A stretch of 64,000 nucleotides of DNA. Origin: Scilla litardierei (taxonomy: Eukaryota > Streptophyta > Magnoliopsida > Asparagales > Asparagaceae). The position numbers and the translations under genes are program-made. The stretch lies in assembly GCA_030789695.1 (NCBI GenBank), contig JAULAV010002496.1:1-64000 (forward strand), given 5' to 3'. Below, piece after piece: positions 11,895 through 22,449 of this stretch (its first letter is position 1; the number at the start of each line of letters is the position of its first letter). A model generated the notes under the pieces. It saw only the letters and a list, made by a program, of their open reading frames with translations. It did no database searches and was not told the DNA's origin.

Positions 11895-12320
11895 TTTCAA
11901 ACTGGGTGTTTTCAAAAAAGAAGATTCAAGCAAACTGGGTGTTTTCAAAAAAGAAGATTCAAGCATGTGGATTTCAAAGTGGGTGTTTTCAAACTGGGTG
12001 TCATTAAATTATTTTAGCACAACAGTTTCTTCGACACCAAGACATTGCATCCAGACGATTTTACAATAAGAGTTCAAGCATTTTCTGAACATCGACACCA
12101 AGACAAATCGAAACATAAATTTCTTATAAGAAGATTTTTCTACCCAGTTCTTTTCCTAAATAAAAAAACTGGGTGTTTTCAAAAAATGGATTTGTAGTGG
12201 TGAAGATCCCTGAGGAGATACCCAGATTTGGAGTTTTCAAAGTTCATACACGCATAAACTCCAAATCAGTTCTTTACCTAAATCAAAAAACTGGGTGTTT
12301 CCAAAAAAACTGGGTATAAA
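11895..12320. repeat. AAACTGGGTGTTTTC repeat cluster
   Basis: A 33-bp unit (AAACTGGGTGTTTTCAAAAA plus AGAAGATTCAAGC) is tandem at about 11898-11966. Single AACTGGGTGTTT cores recur at about 11859, 11979, 12168 and 12289. Confidence 0.65.
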
Positions 12321-13990
12321 AACATAAATTTTTTCAAAACCCATTCTACATAATGATCGGTATGAAGAAAATTAAGTAACATGTGGTCTTGTCCTCGCAG
12401 ATCACAGTCCATTCGCTTTCCTCACAACAGATAGCGACTGCGTACAAACAGATAGCTTATAAGTTTATCTTGATATACACAACATAGGAATTATTGCAAA
12501 CATAGGAATTTCCAAGTCAATGAATGCCATGAGCAAGTGCAGCAGTGTGAGACAACATGCATATGTCCAAAAGGTATCCAATCTTGGATTAAAAATTGAT
12601 AAGGTAATAGAAATCCTGTTAACAACTGGAAATACCAATTTGAGACATGATACACAAACTGGATATGCATATCCTTGCTCATAGAAAAAATGTATATGGT
12701 ACACAAATAAATCCTGAACAAAAAAAATTTGAAAATGTAAACGAAATCCTGCTCCTTTAAAAATTGGATTTGCCAATGATTGATATGCAATTTATAAACT
12801 GGAGATGCATATCCTTGCTCTTATGAAAACTGGATATAATACAGAAAAAGTCAAATTTACCTCAAAATGTAACTTACATCAGGAATCACTTCAAAATATG
12901 ATTTTGAGCCATGCATTCTGAAATCCACATCAGGTTCCTGATCACATGCTCTCTCAATCTTATATATACAAAGAAAATAGCATGTCAAATATAAATAGCA
13001 ACTGCATTAAACAAAAAAATGCAGAATCGGTGAGAATACAATATGGTAAATTAGCATGTCAAATTTGTATTGCAACTCTCTCTCTCGGGAACCTTGCTCG
13101 GCTTACATGATCAAGTTATGGGATTGAAATTAACAATTGAATACATCCCTAAAACTTTTACATCACTGCATTAATTTTGAAATTCAATCCCAAAGCAGCT
13201 TGCCACCTTAAGTTATGAGTAAACTATTAAGGACCAAGTCACGGCCATTGGTTGAAGACTCCACAAAACTTGCATAATTTCAAGGCAATTTGACTGTTTT
13301 TTTCATGTAGAAGATACTAAAAGCATCTGATGCTTTGCAATTTTCCTTATGTAAATAGTAAGTAGTATATTGATTTCAATTTATAGACCTAATGATAAAT
13401 TGATAGATTAACGTTAACTTGATAAGTACATTCTTTGCTAGAAAGATCACCCACCGCACTTATCAGATTAAATTGAAGACTCTTGCCCCCAGATACATGC
13501 ACTAAAGATTAAAAATGCATGCACTAAAGATCAAATTGAAGTTAGGTGCAGTTTAAATTGAATTTTATATTCTAATAATCAAAAACACCAAAGATTAGTG
13601 AATACTAAGCTTTTTTGCTAAGTGATTTATGGATGGAACAAATACAATTACATTAAAACCGTTGAATTTTCAACCCGAGCCATGAGGAACAAACATGGAA
13701 ATTACAATATTTATGGGAATCATAACTCCCTTCCTACTGAGCAAAGTAATCAGTTATGGGAAAACTTAGATGATCTATGCAGATAAGTTTTGGGAAATTA
13801 CAATATTTTCAACCCGGTCTCTTCATCGCCTCTACCCCCGTCTGTGCATTTCAACAAACATGTAATGAGCAATAACAATATTAACATTAAAATAACAATA
13901 TTATCATTTCAACAAACATGTAAGTACTTACCATGAGATTCTGATCCTTGTACCAAATTGAATCCACTATCATACAACCACACACAATAA
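12321..13990. other. Helitron interior, no assignable gene
   Basis: No recognised coding segment. AAACTGGATATGCATATCCTTGCTC-like sequence occurs twice (about 12657 and 12797), pointing to a further local duplication. Confidence 0.3.
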
Positions 13991-14004
13991 ATAAGAACAT
14001 AATA

Positions 14005-14105
14005 GAAATCAGCAAGTACATCTCCAAACCTTCTATGAATGTAATCATAATCCATGAATGAATCGTCAAGCGTATCGTGCAAAAGCCTCGCAGCGACAAC
14101 TATCA
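14005..14105 (-). pseudogene. captured RSH (RelA/SpoT homologue) exon fragment
   Basis: The minus strand encodes [20 protein letters not shown] followed by [12 protein letters not shown]. This is the HD-domain core of plant chloroplast RSH proteins (family form VVAAGLLHDTxDDSFxxYDYI...FGxGVADLV), which make and degrade (p)ppGpp. The His-Asp pair of the HD motif is still present. Similarity stops after LADF at about 14005, which I take as an exon border or a break. Roughly 33 codons remain, so no function is expected. Confidence 0.8.
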
Positions 14106-14109
14106 AATG

Positions 14110-14800
14110 GAATCATCAGTTGGCGAAGCTCACAACAATATCAAAATTACTGACATGCTGACATACAAAATTACTGCCATATTATTGGCAACAATCTCAA
14201 CACATATATGTATAATAGCATATAGTTAGATGATCCCGGTAATTTTGACATGTAATTTAGACATATATATGTAATTTTGACATATTGTTCAATCCGACTG
14301 ACACCAATCTCAAAATTTTGACAACAATATGTTATTTTGACATAATGTCAGTAATTTTACATATATGTGTAAGCATCAATATGTAATGTTGTCGGTAATT
14401 ATGACTGACATACAATGTTGTCAGTAATTTTACATACAATGTTGTGAGCATTTGGACTGACATACATTTACCGGCATACATTTGGACTGACATACATTTA
14501 CCCACATCAATCTGAGAACATACATTTTGACATACAATGTGAAAGCATTTTGACATACATTTTGACTACATGTAATTTTCTCAGTAATTTACATATATGA
14601 CTGACATACAATGTTATCCGTAGTTTTTAGATTGTTGTGGTTCACCCCTATTCAATCCGACTGACATATTATTGTCCGTAATTTTGATACACATATATGT
14701 AAATTAGATGCTCCCGGTAGTTTTCATAATTTTGACAGAAAGAAATAATTTCACTTAGATGCTCACACATATATGTAAAATTACTGACATACAAAATCAC
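14110..14800. repeat. TGACATACA / TAATTTTGACAT repeat-rich block
   Basis: Many short imperfect repeats of TGACATACA(A/T) and GTAATTTTACATA are interspersed here. No coding segment is recognised. Confidence 0.55.
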
Positions 14801-15180
14801 TGACATGTAGTTCTGGCCTTCTGGCCATCTTTGCCAGTAAAATGTGTCACAAAAAATTCATTTCACTATTCAATCTAATGATCAAGTCCCAACATAATTG
14901 TAAAAGCAACCAATTAGATCTTCAATCCAACCATCAAAAGAGCCACTAAAACAATGCTTATATGTTATTTTTGAATTTGTTATGAATAAAGCACCAAATT
15001 TATGAAAAATGTGTTAAAATAAACAAAAATGGATTAATTTTTACGGTCAGTCGAATAATTATCGATTTTTACAGTCCTATTCAATTTTGAAAGATTTAAA
15101 ATGGATCCAACTATTATCAACTAAGAAAAAATTTATTTAAAAATTTAATAAATAAAAACAGACATAAAATGGTAAATTTT
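14801..15180. other. Helitron interior, AT-rich
   Basis: Nothing recognised. Confidence 0.3.
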
Positions 15181-15191
15181 CATTACAATTC

Positions 15192-15255
15192 TTTGAACCG
15201 TGAGGGTCCCGTCGACATCGAATAGAGCGATCAGTCCCAACATCCTTCCGGCCAT
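15192..15255 (-). pseudogene. captured phosphomannomutase exon 1, copy 1
   Basis: The minus strand reads MAGRMLGLIALFDVDGTLTV, then QR. This is the N-terminus of plant phosphomannomutase, with the HAD-family nucleophile motif DVDGT. Only this first-exon piece is present. In the living enzyme it belongs to mannose-1-phosphate/GDP-mannose synthesis. An upstream stretch (QMLVRR) is shared in part with the second copy. Confidence 0.8.
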
Positions 15256-15444
15256 TCTTCTCACCAACATCTGCTTTCAATCACGATAAAATCGACCAAT
15301 TCATTGATAAGTTATAATCAAATCAAGCAGCAAGTTAATAAATTAAACACCTTATCAACAATACAAAATTTCCATGATTAAAGAAGTTGATATTTTTCAC
15401 CTTTTTTGATGAGAATTCGTGACGAAAAGGCACCGATCTAGAGA

Positions 15445-15507
15445 TTCGACATCAAATAGATCGTCGACATCAAATAGTGCAATTAGCCCCGTCATCCTTC
15501 CGGACAT
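15445..15507 (-). pseudogene. captured phosphomannomutase exon 1, copy 2
   Basis: The minus strand reads MSGRMTGLIALFDVDDLFDV. It matches copy 1 through DVD and then diverges, with an internal duplication of the GATGTCGA word. The two copies lie about 250 bp apart and have matching flanks (CATCCTTCCGG...CTGCTTTCAA), so a duplication happened during or after capture. Confidence 0.75.
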
Positions 15508-18500
15508 TCTCATTACCGACTTCTGCTTTCAAAAGGATGAGAAATTTAAAAAAAGATAGCCACGTTGGCATAACCAACTACCTCAACCAGATGGAGACAA
15601 ATTATGTCTGTTGATCAAACGCATGGCAAGTTCAACACAGGAACAGTTCCTGAAAAAAATTGACAGGCAACCCCATAGCCCGAGGAGTGAAGTTGATGCA
15701 AAAGCAACCAATTATCAAATTGGCACATATATAAGATGAATGGCATTACTGTATGAATTTAAACATTGATTTGATGATTTGGTTTCTAATCAATAAAAGC
15801 CATCTAAACCCTGAGTTACCATGTCAAATTTAATGACACCAAGTTCTTGCATCCGTCTATACATGTCAAGCCATTATCATAAAGGTTCTAAAAGACAGAT
15901 TGGCTACTTTAGAATTAAGAAAGAGTGTAAAACTTATGAAAGATGAAAGGCACTAACAGGTAAAATGCCTGGGCACCACAAAGGTCTAGAAGTCTCATAT
16001 GTGCTAAGCAGGAAATATTTTTCATATGCTCTATCTGTGAAACTGCTAGAAAAGAATAAATATTGTTAAATGATGAGTGTTGTGGTATTTTAATGTTCAT
16101 AAAAATACCACATAATGCAATGTTTTAACTTAACTATTCATAAAATACATAACACAATCACATTTTTACAATTACTAACTGGAAATTTAATTACTAACCT
16201 GGAAAGAGCATAGAGGTTTAAACTTTAGAGGGAATCACATCTACAGAGTATCTCCTTGTAATTTACATTTGTTAACTTGATACACATAAGTACAATAAAT
16301 ATAAATGAAGAAAGCGGTGTCTTAAGGTCAAGTTCAAAAAAGAAATTGCATGATCTTAAAGCTAAATCATAAGCTGTTCAAGCATCATTATTCAATTCTA
16401 CACTCAATATCTGTTAGACTATTAACAAAATAAACTGACTTCATCATTTCATTGTATATGAAGTCATAAAGCATACAGGCCCAAAAAATGATATCTGGGG
16501 TAAATTAGCTCATGTACCTATGATAGCTCATGTAAGTATAACTTGCATAATCAATTTCCACATCAGATTCCAAAAACCAATTTCCACATAAGATTCCAAA
16601 TAAAATACAGTAATTGGTTCTCCAATATTAAATCCATCTCAAAAGTAAAAGGATGTGCATGGTTTGCAGAAAAAAGAAGATAGGGTCATAGCTTTAAGAA
16701 AAAAAATAGCATTGACCTCAATGAAATTAAACATCAATGTTGCTTGCATACCCCTCCATCTGGTGAAAAACTCAAAGCTGGTATTGCTGTAGCAATCTTT
16801 GATTTCGATGCTCCTTCAAGAAAATTTGGAAGTCCCAGGGGACCACTTGAATTGCCCATCTCATGGGAGAAATGTGGAGGGATTTTGGTTGTCGAGTTTT
16901 AATTGATTTTGTGAGGATAAAAACAATTATGATAAAACCCAAATCCTCATTATGGTAATTTTTCCATGTCCTAATCCAGCCTCGTCACCTGGGTCAGCAT
17001 GGTTCAAGCATCATCGCTTAAAAACACACGACAAATAATAAATTATTTAAATTTCCAAAACACCGTGAAGAAAACTTTGGCCCTCGAAACTAAATTATTT
17101 AAATTTCATGCACCAATTGAAATATATTTTTTAAAAAAACTGCAAGCAACCCACAAATTACGTAAGACATTTTGTCAACGAATTTATATTCATATCTAAT
17201 CTTATTCAGATCAATGAATAAAAAACTGTCGGAAGAAAGTCATTTGAACATAAATAGAATTCTTAAGCAGAAAAAAATAATCATTTGATATCTAACATAA
17301 TGGAAAATTTTTGTTTGATATTAAGATCTCCATTCGGGTTGCAAATTGACAAAACCCCAAAAGTTTAAAGATTCAATTCATAACAGTGCATAAAAAATAA
17401 CAGTGCATAAAAAAATATTAGTGCATAAAAAGTGTGCATATCTGGCCCACTTTATACAAAGTTTGCATAATAAGGTAAATTACTAAGATTAACTGAAACA
17501 TGTTCAATATAAATCAAGCAACATCCACATATCTTTTGGCATAAGATTTGTATGTTTTATCCAATAAGGTTTGTCCAATGAGCATACTAAGTTTATCCCA
17601 AAGAATTGTATCGGGTTCTCATGCAGTATGTTGCCTGTAAATATATCAGTGCATTATAGGTCCTAAATACCAACATTTTCTTTCAATTCACTAATCTACA
17701 ACCAAATCAATTTTAGCCATATGATTTACACAATTTCAGTCTACCTACTCGATGTTCGGTGTTCTCCCTTTGAATCTGATACTTGAATTAAGGTTAATCC
17801 TATTGAAACAACCACTCAGCCACATCCATCTTAGGTTGTGGGCATAGTTATTGCGGATGAGCATACCCTTCTTACACAAACCAAACTCTAGGAAAGCATC
17901 ATCAATTTTCATCACAACTCAAGTGACCCTTGGTGAATATTAGTTTTATGTCACCATATTAGACAGCAACCACTCAGCAATAAATATAACTTTAGGCTAA
18001 ATATAACTTTTTAAATAAATGAATGTGAATCACAACAAAATAGCAATAAATATTCCCCTCAAAAAGATAGTACTCAAAAAGATAGTAAGCAGCAATCAAT
18101 ACTTGAAACCAAGCAATACCCATTTCTACGAAACAAACTTGAACCAAATCAAGAAATTTCCATCATGGGCATTATACGACATAAGCCTATGATCAAATGT
18201 TCTCAACATGCAAGCAAATGTCTGGCCATCAACCAACTCACAACAACAACACAAACAAAGTAACTCCAACAACCCTTAACCTGAAATTAGCCATCTTTAG
18301 CACAAATTGAACAAAAGAACATGAAAAATCAGGATTTTTTCTTTAGATAATGCAAGTATCAGTGAAGAACCTGATTGGATGCAAGTAGATAGGTGAAGAA
18401 CCTAATTGAATGCAAGAAGAGAGGTGAAGAACATGAGAAAATAAACTGAGCATAACAGAAAATAAACTGAAAACAAACTGAGAATTATAACCTGGTTGTT

Positions 18501-18597
18501 GCAAACGTAACAGAAGAGTGTGTGGCTTGGATTGTTGCAGACGAATTTCTCCAACTCTGAAGATGAGGGGTGAAGAGGATGGGTGAAGTTAGACTTG
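15508..18597. other. Helitron interior, no assignable gene
   Basis: About 3 kb of AT-rich sequence. Two minus-strand stretches (about 16742-16880 and 17760-17920) stay open for 45-55 codons with coding-like composition. I cannot assign them, and they may be further captured exons. Confidence 0.3.
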
Positions 18598-18598
18598 T

Positions 18599-18696
18599 CA
18601 TTAGGCCTCCCTGACTGCTTCACGGTGAGCAAAAGCACGACATGGCCGCCATGGCGTGCGTTCGATCACCGTGAAGCAGATAAGGGAGGCCTAATG
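18599..18696. repeat. inverted repeat, about 30-bp arms
   Basis: The left arm (18599-18628) and right arm (18666-18696) are reverse complements apart from a short bulge (GAC versus GATA). They share CATTAGGCCTCCCT and TGCTTCACGGTGA. The 37-nt loop itself contains the palindrome-like CATGGCCGCCATGG. Transcribed, it would form a long hairpin. Confidence 0.85.
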
Positions 18697-19676
18697 AAAA
18701 CTCAAATGAGATCGAGGAAACCCTAACCCAAAGTTACCGATCTGCTTCCGAGATGCTAGAGTTAGAACTCATGCTACTGTTACCGATCGAAAAACATTAA
18801 ACCTGAAGGAAATAAAAGCAACCAGATTAAAACATTCGTGAAATCCAGCTCCTGCCTCTAGTTAAATGCATTTTCAACTCCAATAAATAACTAACCAGTC
18901 CTTCCTAAAAACCATTCCAGAGCATTCATTTGTGCTGGTACATACTCATAAAAAAGAAAATAACATTTAATATGTAGAAAAATATTAAAATCATGCAATA
19001 TTACAAATATGTATCTGCTTAAAGGTCATTGTTCCTATCAACAACATATAAACCATCATCCAACATTGTAATCATCTCTCATTCATGCTCTCTTACATGA
19101 CATAAAGAAGAACTTTTTCAAGTAAATCATAGGCGCAACAATTCTCCCCCTTATATTTCTGGTTTTTTTTAATAAAAACATCAATATCAAACCCAAAGCC
19201 GCCTATAAAATATCAATAAGTAAAGTTTATCATATAAGCAACAAATCCCTGGTATTGTTCGATAATTGGCATAATTACCAAGAATCCAATATATCAAATT
19301 TATTTCACGGAATTTAAAAATGGAAGGTGCAATCATATTTTTTTATCTAAAATTTAACTTCATTAAATGCACAATAATTAACCAGCAAATCCAATTCTTT
19401 TATAGCTGTCAACTATAAAAAAACATAAAGACACAATAATAATATCAATAAATAAATTTCACAACATTATGGCCTACTTCATTTTAATTCACTGAATCAC
19501 ACCTACATTATCACCAAATGACACATAATAACAAATCAATGGTCAATCATAAACTTCTAACTGAAACCAATCCAGCAGTAATTCATACTGGTGTGTCACA
19601 AATTATCATACACATCTACAATTAAGATAGGCTATCAATTTGTAGTTGATTAAAAAGATGATACGTAATTTATTTC
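18697..19676. other. Helitron interior, AT-rich
   Basis: No coding segment recognised. Confidence 0.3.
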
Positions 19677-20675
19677 TTATTTCACAAAAACAATCTTGTC
19701 TATAACGCGAAAAACATGAAATATCTCACCGTCTTTATCACCCGTCCTGAGCTTAATAAAGATGCCACCAGCATCTCCCTTTCGCCCCTTTATTGTGATA
19801 TCAATATCCACGACAGGTTCATCTTCATTTTCCTCCTCATCGCTATTGAAAAGGTCAATTCTGTGTTTCTTATACTCAGCTGAATTGTCATCCCAATCGT
19901 TGTCATGCTCCAATTCATGTTGAAGATCGACTAAAGATACATTGGCAATGAAGTAGCCATTACTAAGGTTAGAGCTATAAGAAGGATACCTCACAATAGG
20001 CCCCAAGTCAATGATGTCTGCTTCCTAGGAACCTGAACCAGGGCCATCAGTTTGCTGAAAAGGATCCAGTAGCACCTCCCTTGTTGAAAACTCTGGGAGA
20101 CAGTCCCAAGGCATTTCTCGATGAATCGCCTCATTTCAGCATCCTTCACTCTATACAATGCATATGGCTTTGCGCCCTACCAAGGATGAAAAATCCGATA
20201 AGCAAAAATCATGCAATTAAAAAATTCAACCCAATTGACTCAAGATTCAGTAACTACAGCTCTTACATAGATAACTTTCTTGAATATTTAGGCAGGATGG
20301 GTACATTCGCTATATGGATATCCAAAAGTGACCATCTCCAATTCATTGTACTCCTCTTCATTAACCTCAGGCGCCATGAACTCCGGTATACCTATTTAAA
20401 ACATCAAACCAAACAAACCATTCAGCAAATCATAAAGTAGAAAATTTTGACTCGATTGAAAACATAAGCAATGCACGGCATGTGATTTGTGAAGGATGGC
20501 GGCCAGGCCCAAATCGCCGATCTTGACCTCCCCTTGATTTCCATTGATGAATATGTTGTCACATGTGAGATCCCTATGGATTATAGGAGGCTCATGAATA
20601 TAAAGATATAGAAGACCCATCAAGATCTGCATGCACCAATGCTTCACTTCTCTAATATGGATCCACATATGCATC
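19677..20675 (-). pseudogene. captured WNK protein kinase fragment, several exons with introns
   Basis: Four collinear pieces on the minus strand match plant WNK kinases. At 20468-20675: [18 protein letters not shown], then [12 protein letters not shown] and [11 protein letters not shown] (WNK-type DLGLA; the catalytic-loop Lys is Thr). At 20281-20392: [18 protein letters not shown] joined directly to [16 protein letters not shown], so about eleven residues are missing in frame, followed by a stop where Gln is usual. At about 20055-20185: KPYALYRVKDAEMRRFIEKC. At 19677-20030: IDLGPIVRYPSYSS and, near its end, DIDITIKGRKGDAGGIFIKL, the C-terminal conserved region. A typical GTAAG...TTGGTAG intron separates the second and third pieces. 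The gene is clearly dead: stop, deletion and lost catalytic Lys. Confidence 0.85.
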
Positions 20676-21650
20676 TGCCATGAAAACATGATAATTTCTT
20701 CATAACTATGCATCTGCTCTAATAACTTTGCATGATTCGTAAATCATAACTATAAAAATTAAAAGAAAAAGCAGAAGTATTACCCGTGTAGAGTCAAAAA
20801 TTCATACATCCAGAGTGTACACTTCAGTTTGATACCAATTACTATGTCCACAAAGATACAGCGAAGAAGCCAATCACATACTTCTTCTGAAAAAAATTCT
20901 CAAACCATGGCTCAGACATTCCCTTGCCTTTGACCCAATATGTCTGCAACGGTCGCAAGCCAACATTAGCTTACCCCCTAGTTGCCTTGCCATGATGTAA
21001 GACATGTTACGAAGGGAAAATCATCATCGACATGTATATATGTATGGAGCACAGCAGCATCAGCCAACAGTGGACATGGATCAGCCAGCATAGAGTAATG
21101 ATCCAAGCTGAAAAAAAAATTAAAAGAGCTCTAGGTAGTCATAGAATGCAAGAGGAAACGCCCAATAGATATTCTCTCAGTGCAACATCAACAATACAAC
21201 ATAGGATTTATCCCAAGTATTTTTACAGTTGCAGATTATTGAATCTCATATTCGTTGAGGCATTTAATCAAACAACTCTAGCCCATAACAATCTACATTC
21301 ATATGTACAGTTCAAGTTTTAATGTAATTTTGTCTCTAACGTTTATACAACTTCACATAAATTTGCAAAATTATCATCTCAAAATTTAGAATCACCAACC
21401 TAGTCCACTTGCTGTTGTGCTTCCCTTGATTCCAAGCTCTGCGTTTCACCACATTGCAAGCTCCCTTGTTGCCTGAACATAAATTTTGAAAAATAATATG
21501 ATGAACATAAATTTCAAAAAATATAATATGCTATACAAAATTAAAATTTCCAAATTGTCAAATGAACAGATCTCAAACCCATATGAACAGATCTCAAAAA
21601 ATATAATATGCTATCCAAATTGTCAAATATAATATGCTATACATGTCACA
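20676..21650. other. Helitron interior, no assignable gene
   Basis: The part just above the WNK fragment may include degraded upstream kinase sequence, but I cannot support a specific match. Confidence 0.3.
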
Positions 21651-22050
21651 TGCCTAAATGAACAGATTCCATGCCTATATGAGCAGATCTCAAACCCAAG
21701 AGGACAAATTCCATGCCTATCAGAGATCAGAGATCAGAGATCAGAGATCCGTAGAGCAAGATGGAGATCAGAGATCTGGGAGAGAACGAAAACCCCTCTC
21801 ATCTGCTTCTGAAGGACGGCGATCAGAGATCTGGGAGTGCTTCTGAAGGACAGCGAGATTCTCGACCAAAACCCCTCTCGATCATCGCGTCCAAAACGCC
21901 TCTCGACCAAAACCCCTCTCGATCTTCTGAAGGACGGCGAGATTCTGGGAGAGCTTCTGAAGGAGAGCGTCCACCACCTCCATGGAGATCATCGTGCCGT
22001 GCCGCAGGGGGTGGGGTTGCCAGCGTTGCCAGGAGGAGAGGGGCGAGGCT
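21651..22050. repeat. GATCAGAGATC / TCTGAAGGACGGCGA repeat region
   Basis: AGATCAGAG words are tandem at about 21721-21751. A unit containing CTTCTGAAGGA(C/G)(A/G)GCG recurs four times between 21800 and 21970, and ACCAAAACCCCTCTCGATC recurs twice. Open frames here come from the repeats. Confidence 0.6.
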
Positions 22051-22219
22051 GGGGAGCGCATCTGAGAAATTTTGTTTTCAAAATGAAGGGCTTGTTCTTT
22101 TTTATTTCCCCAAAAATGAAGGGCACGTGAACCAATGTTTCCCATTAACTCTTTTCAAATTTTCCCCCCAAATTTCAAAATTACAACCTAAACTCTTATC
22201 CAATTTCTCATATCCATTA

Positions 22220-22438
22220 TCTCATATCCAATAACTCATATAACATCCCTCATTTTTATACCCTAAATACAACTCAACCCTTTATCCAATTTCTCTTATC
22301 CAATTTCTCTTATCCATATCTCATTATAACATCCCTCATTTATATACCCCCAAATACAATTCAAACCTTTATCCAATTTCTCTTATCAAAAACTCTTATC
22401 CAAAAACCCATGATAACATCCCTATTTTATAATATAGA
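22220..22438 (-). repeat. Helitron 5' terminal region with three subterminal repeats
   Basis: ATAACATCCCTCATTT or a close variant occurs at about 22240, 22327 and 22413, each followed on the plus strand by related TATCCAATTTCTCTTATC words. The outermost copy is part of the TC...GGGATGTTAT 5' terminus. Such repeats may mark the replication-start end. Confidence 0.6.
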
Positions 22439-22449
22439 TATATATATAT

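Larger units (their letters stand above)
6231..22438 (-). mobile_element. 16.2-kb non-autonomous Helitron with captured host-gene fragments
   Basis: Read on the minus strand, the element begins TCTATATTATAAAATAGGG at 22438 and ends ...ACGTGACTAG at 6231. The 3' end has the classic signature: CTAG as the last four bases, preceded by 8 nt and then a hairpin with an 8-bp perfect stem (CCGTGCCC/GGGCACGG, 6243-6261, 3-nt loop). The insertion lies between A and T inside an AT microsatellite with no target duplication, as Helitrons do. No Rep/helicase ORF is present, so it would need an autonomous partner. It carries exons resembling WNK kinase, phosphomannomutase (twice), RSH, SnRK2 and histone H2A.X, all on the Helitron's coding strand. 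The size and the number of captured genes are large. Both ends are read directly; that the whole interval is a single element, not a nest, is inferred. Confidence 0.8.

Noticed and set aside
12465..12790. Two minus-strand frames of about 100 codons in the Helitron
   Set aside because: Hydrophobic, AT-driven composition with no recognisable motif; they overlap in different frames with equal length.
21658..22234. Overlapping frames of 60-157 codons near the Helitron 5' end
   Set aside because: They follow the GATCAGAG and CTTCTGAAGGACGGCG repeats; several frames are open over the same repeats.
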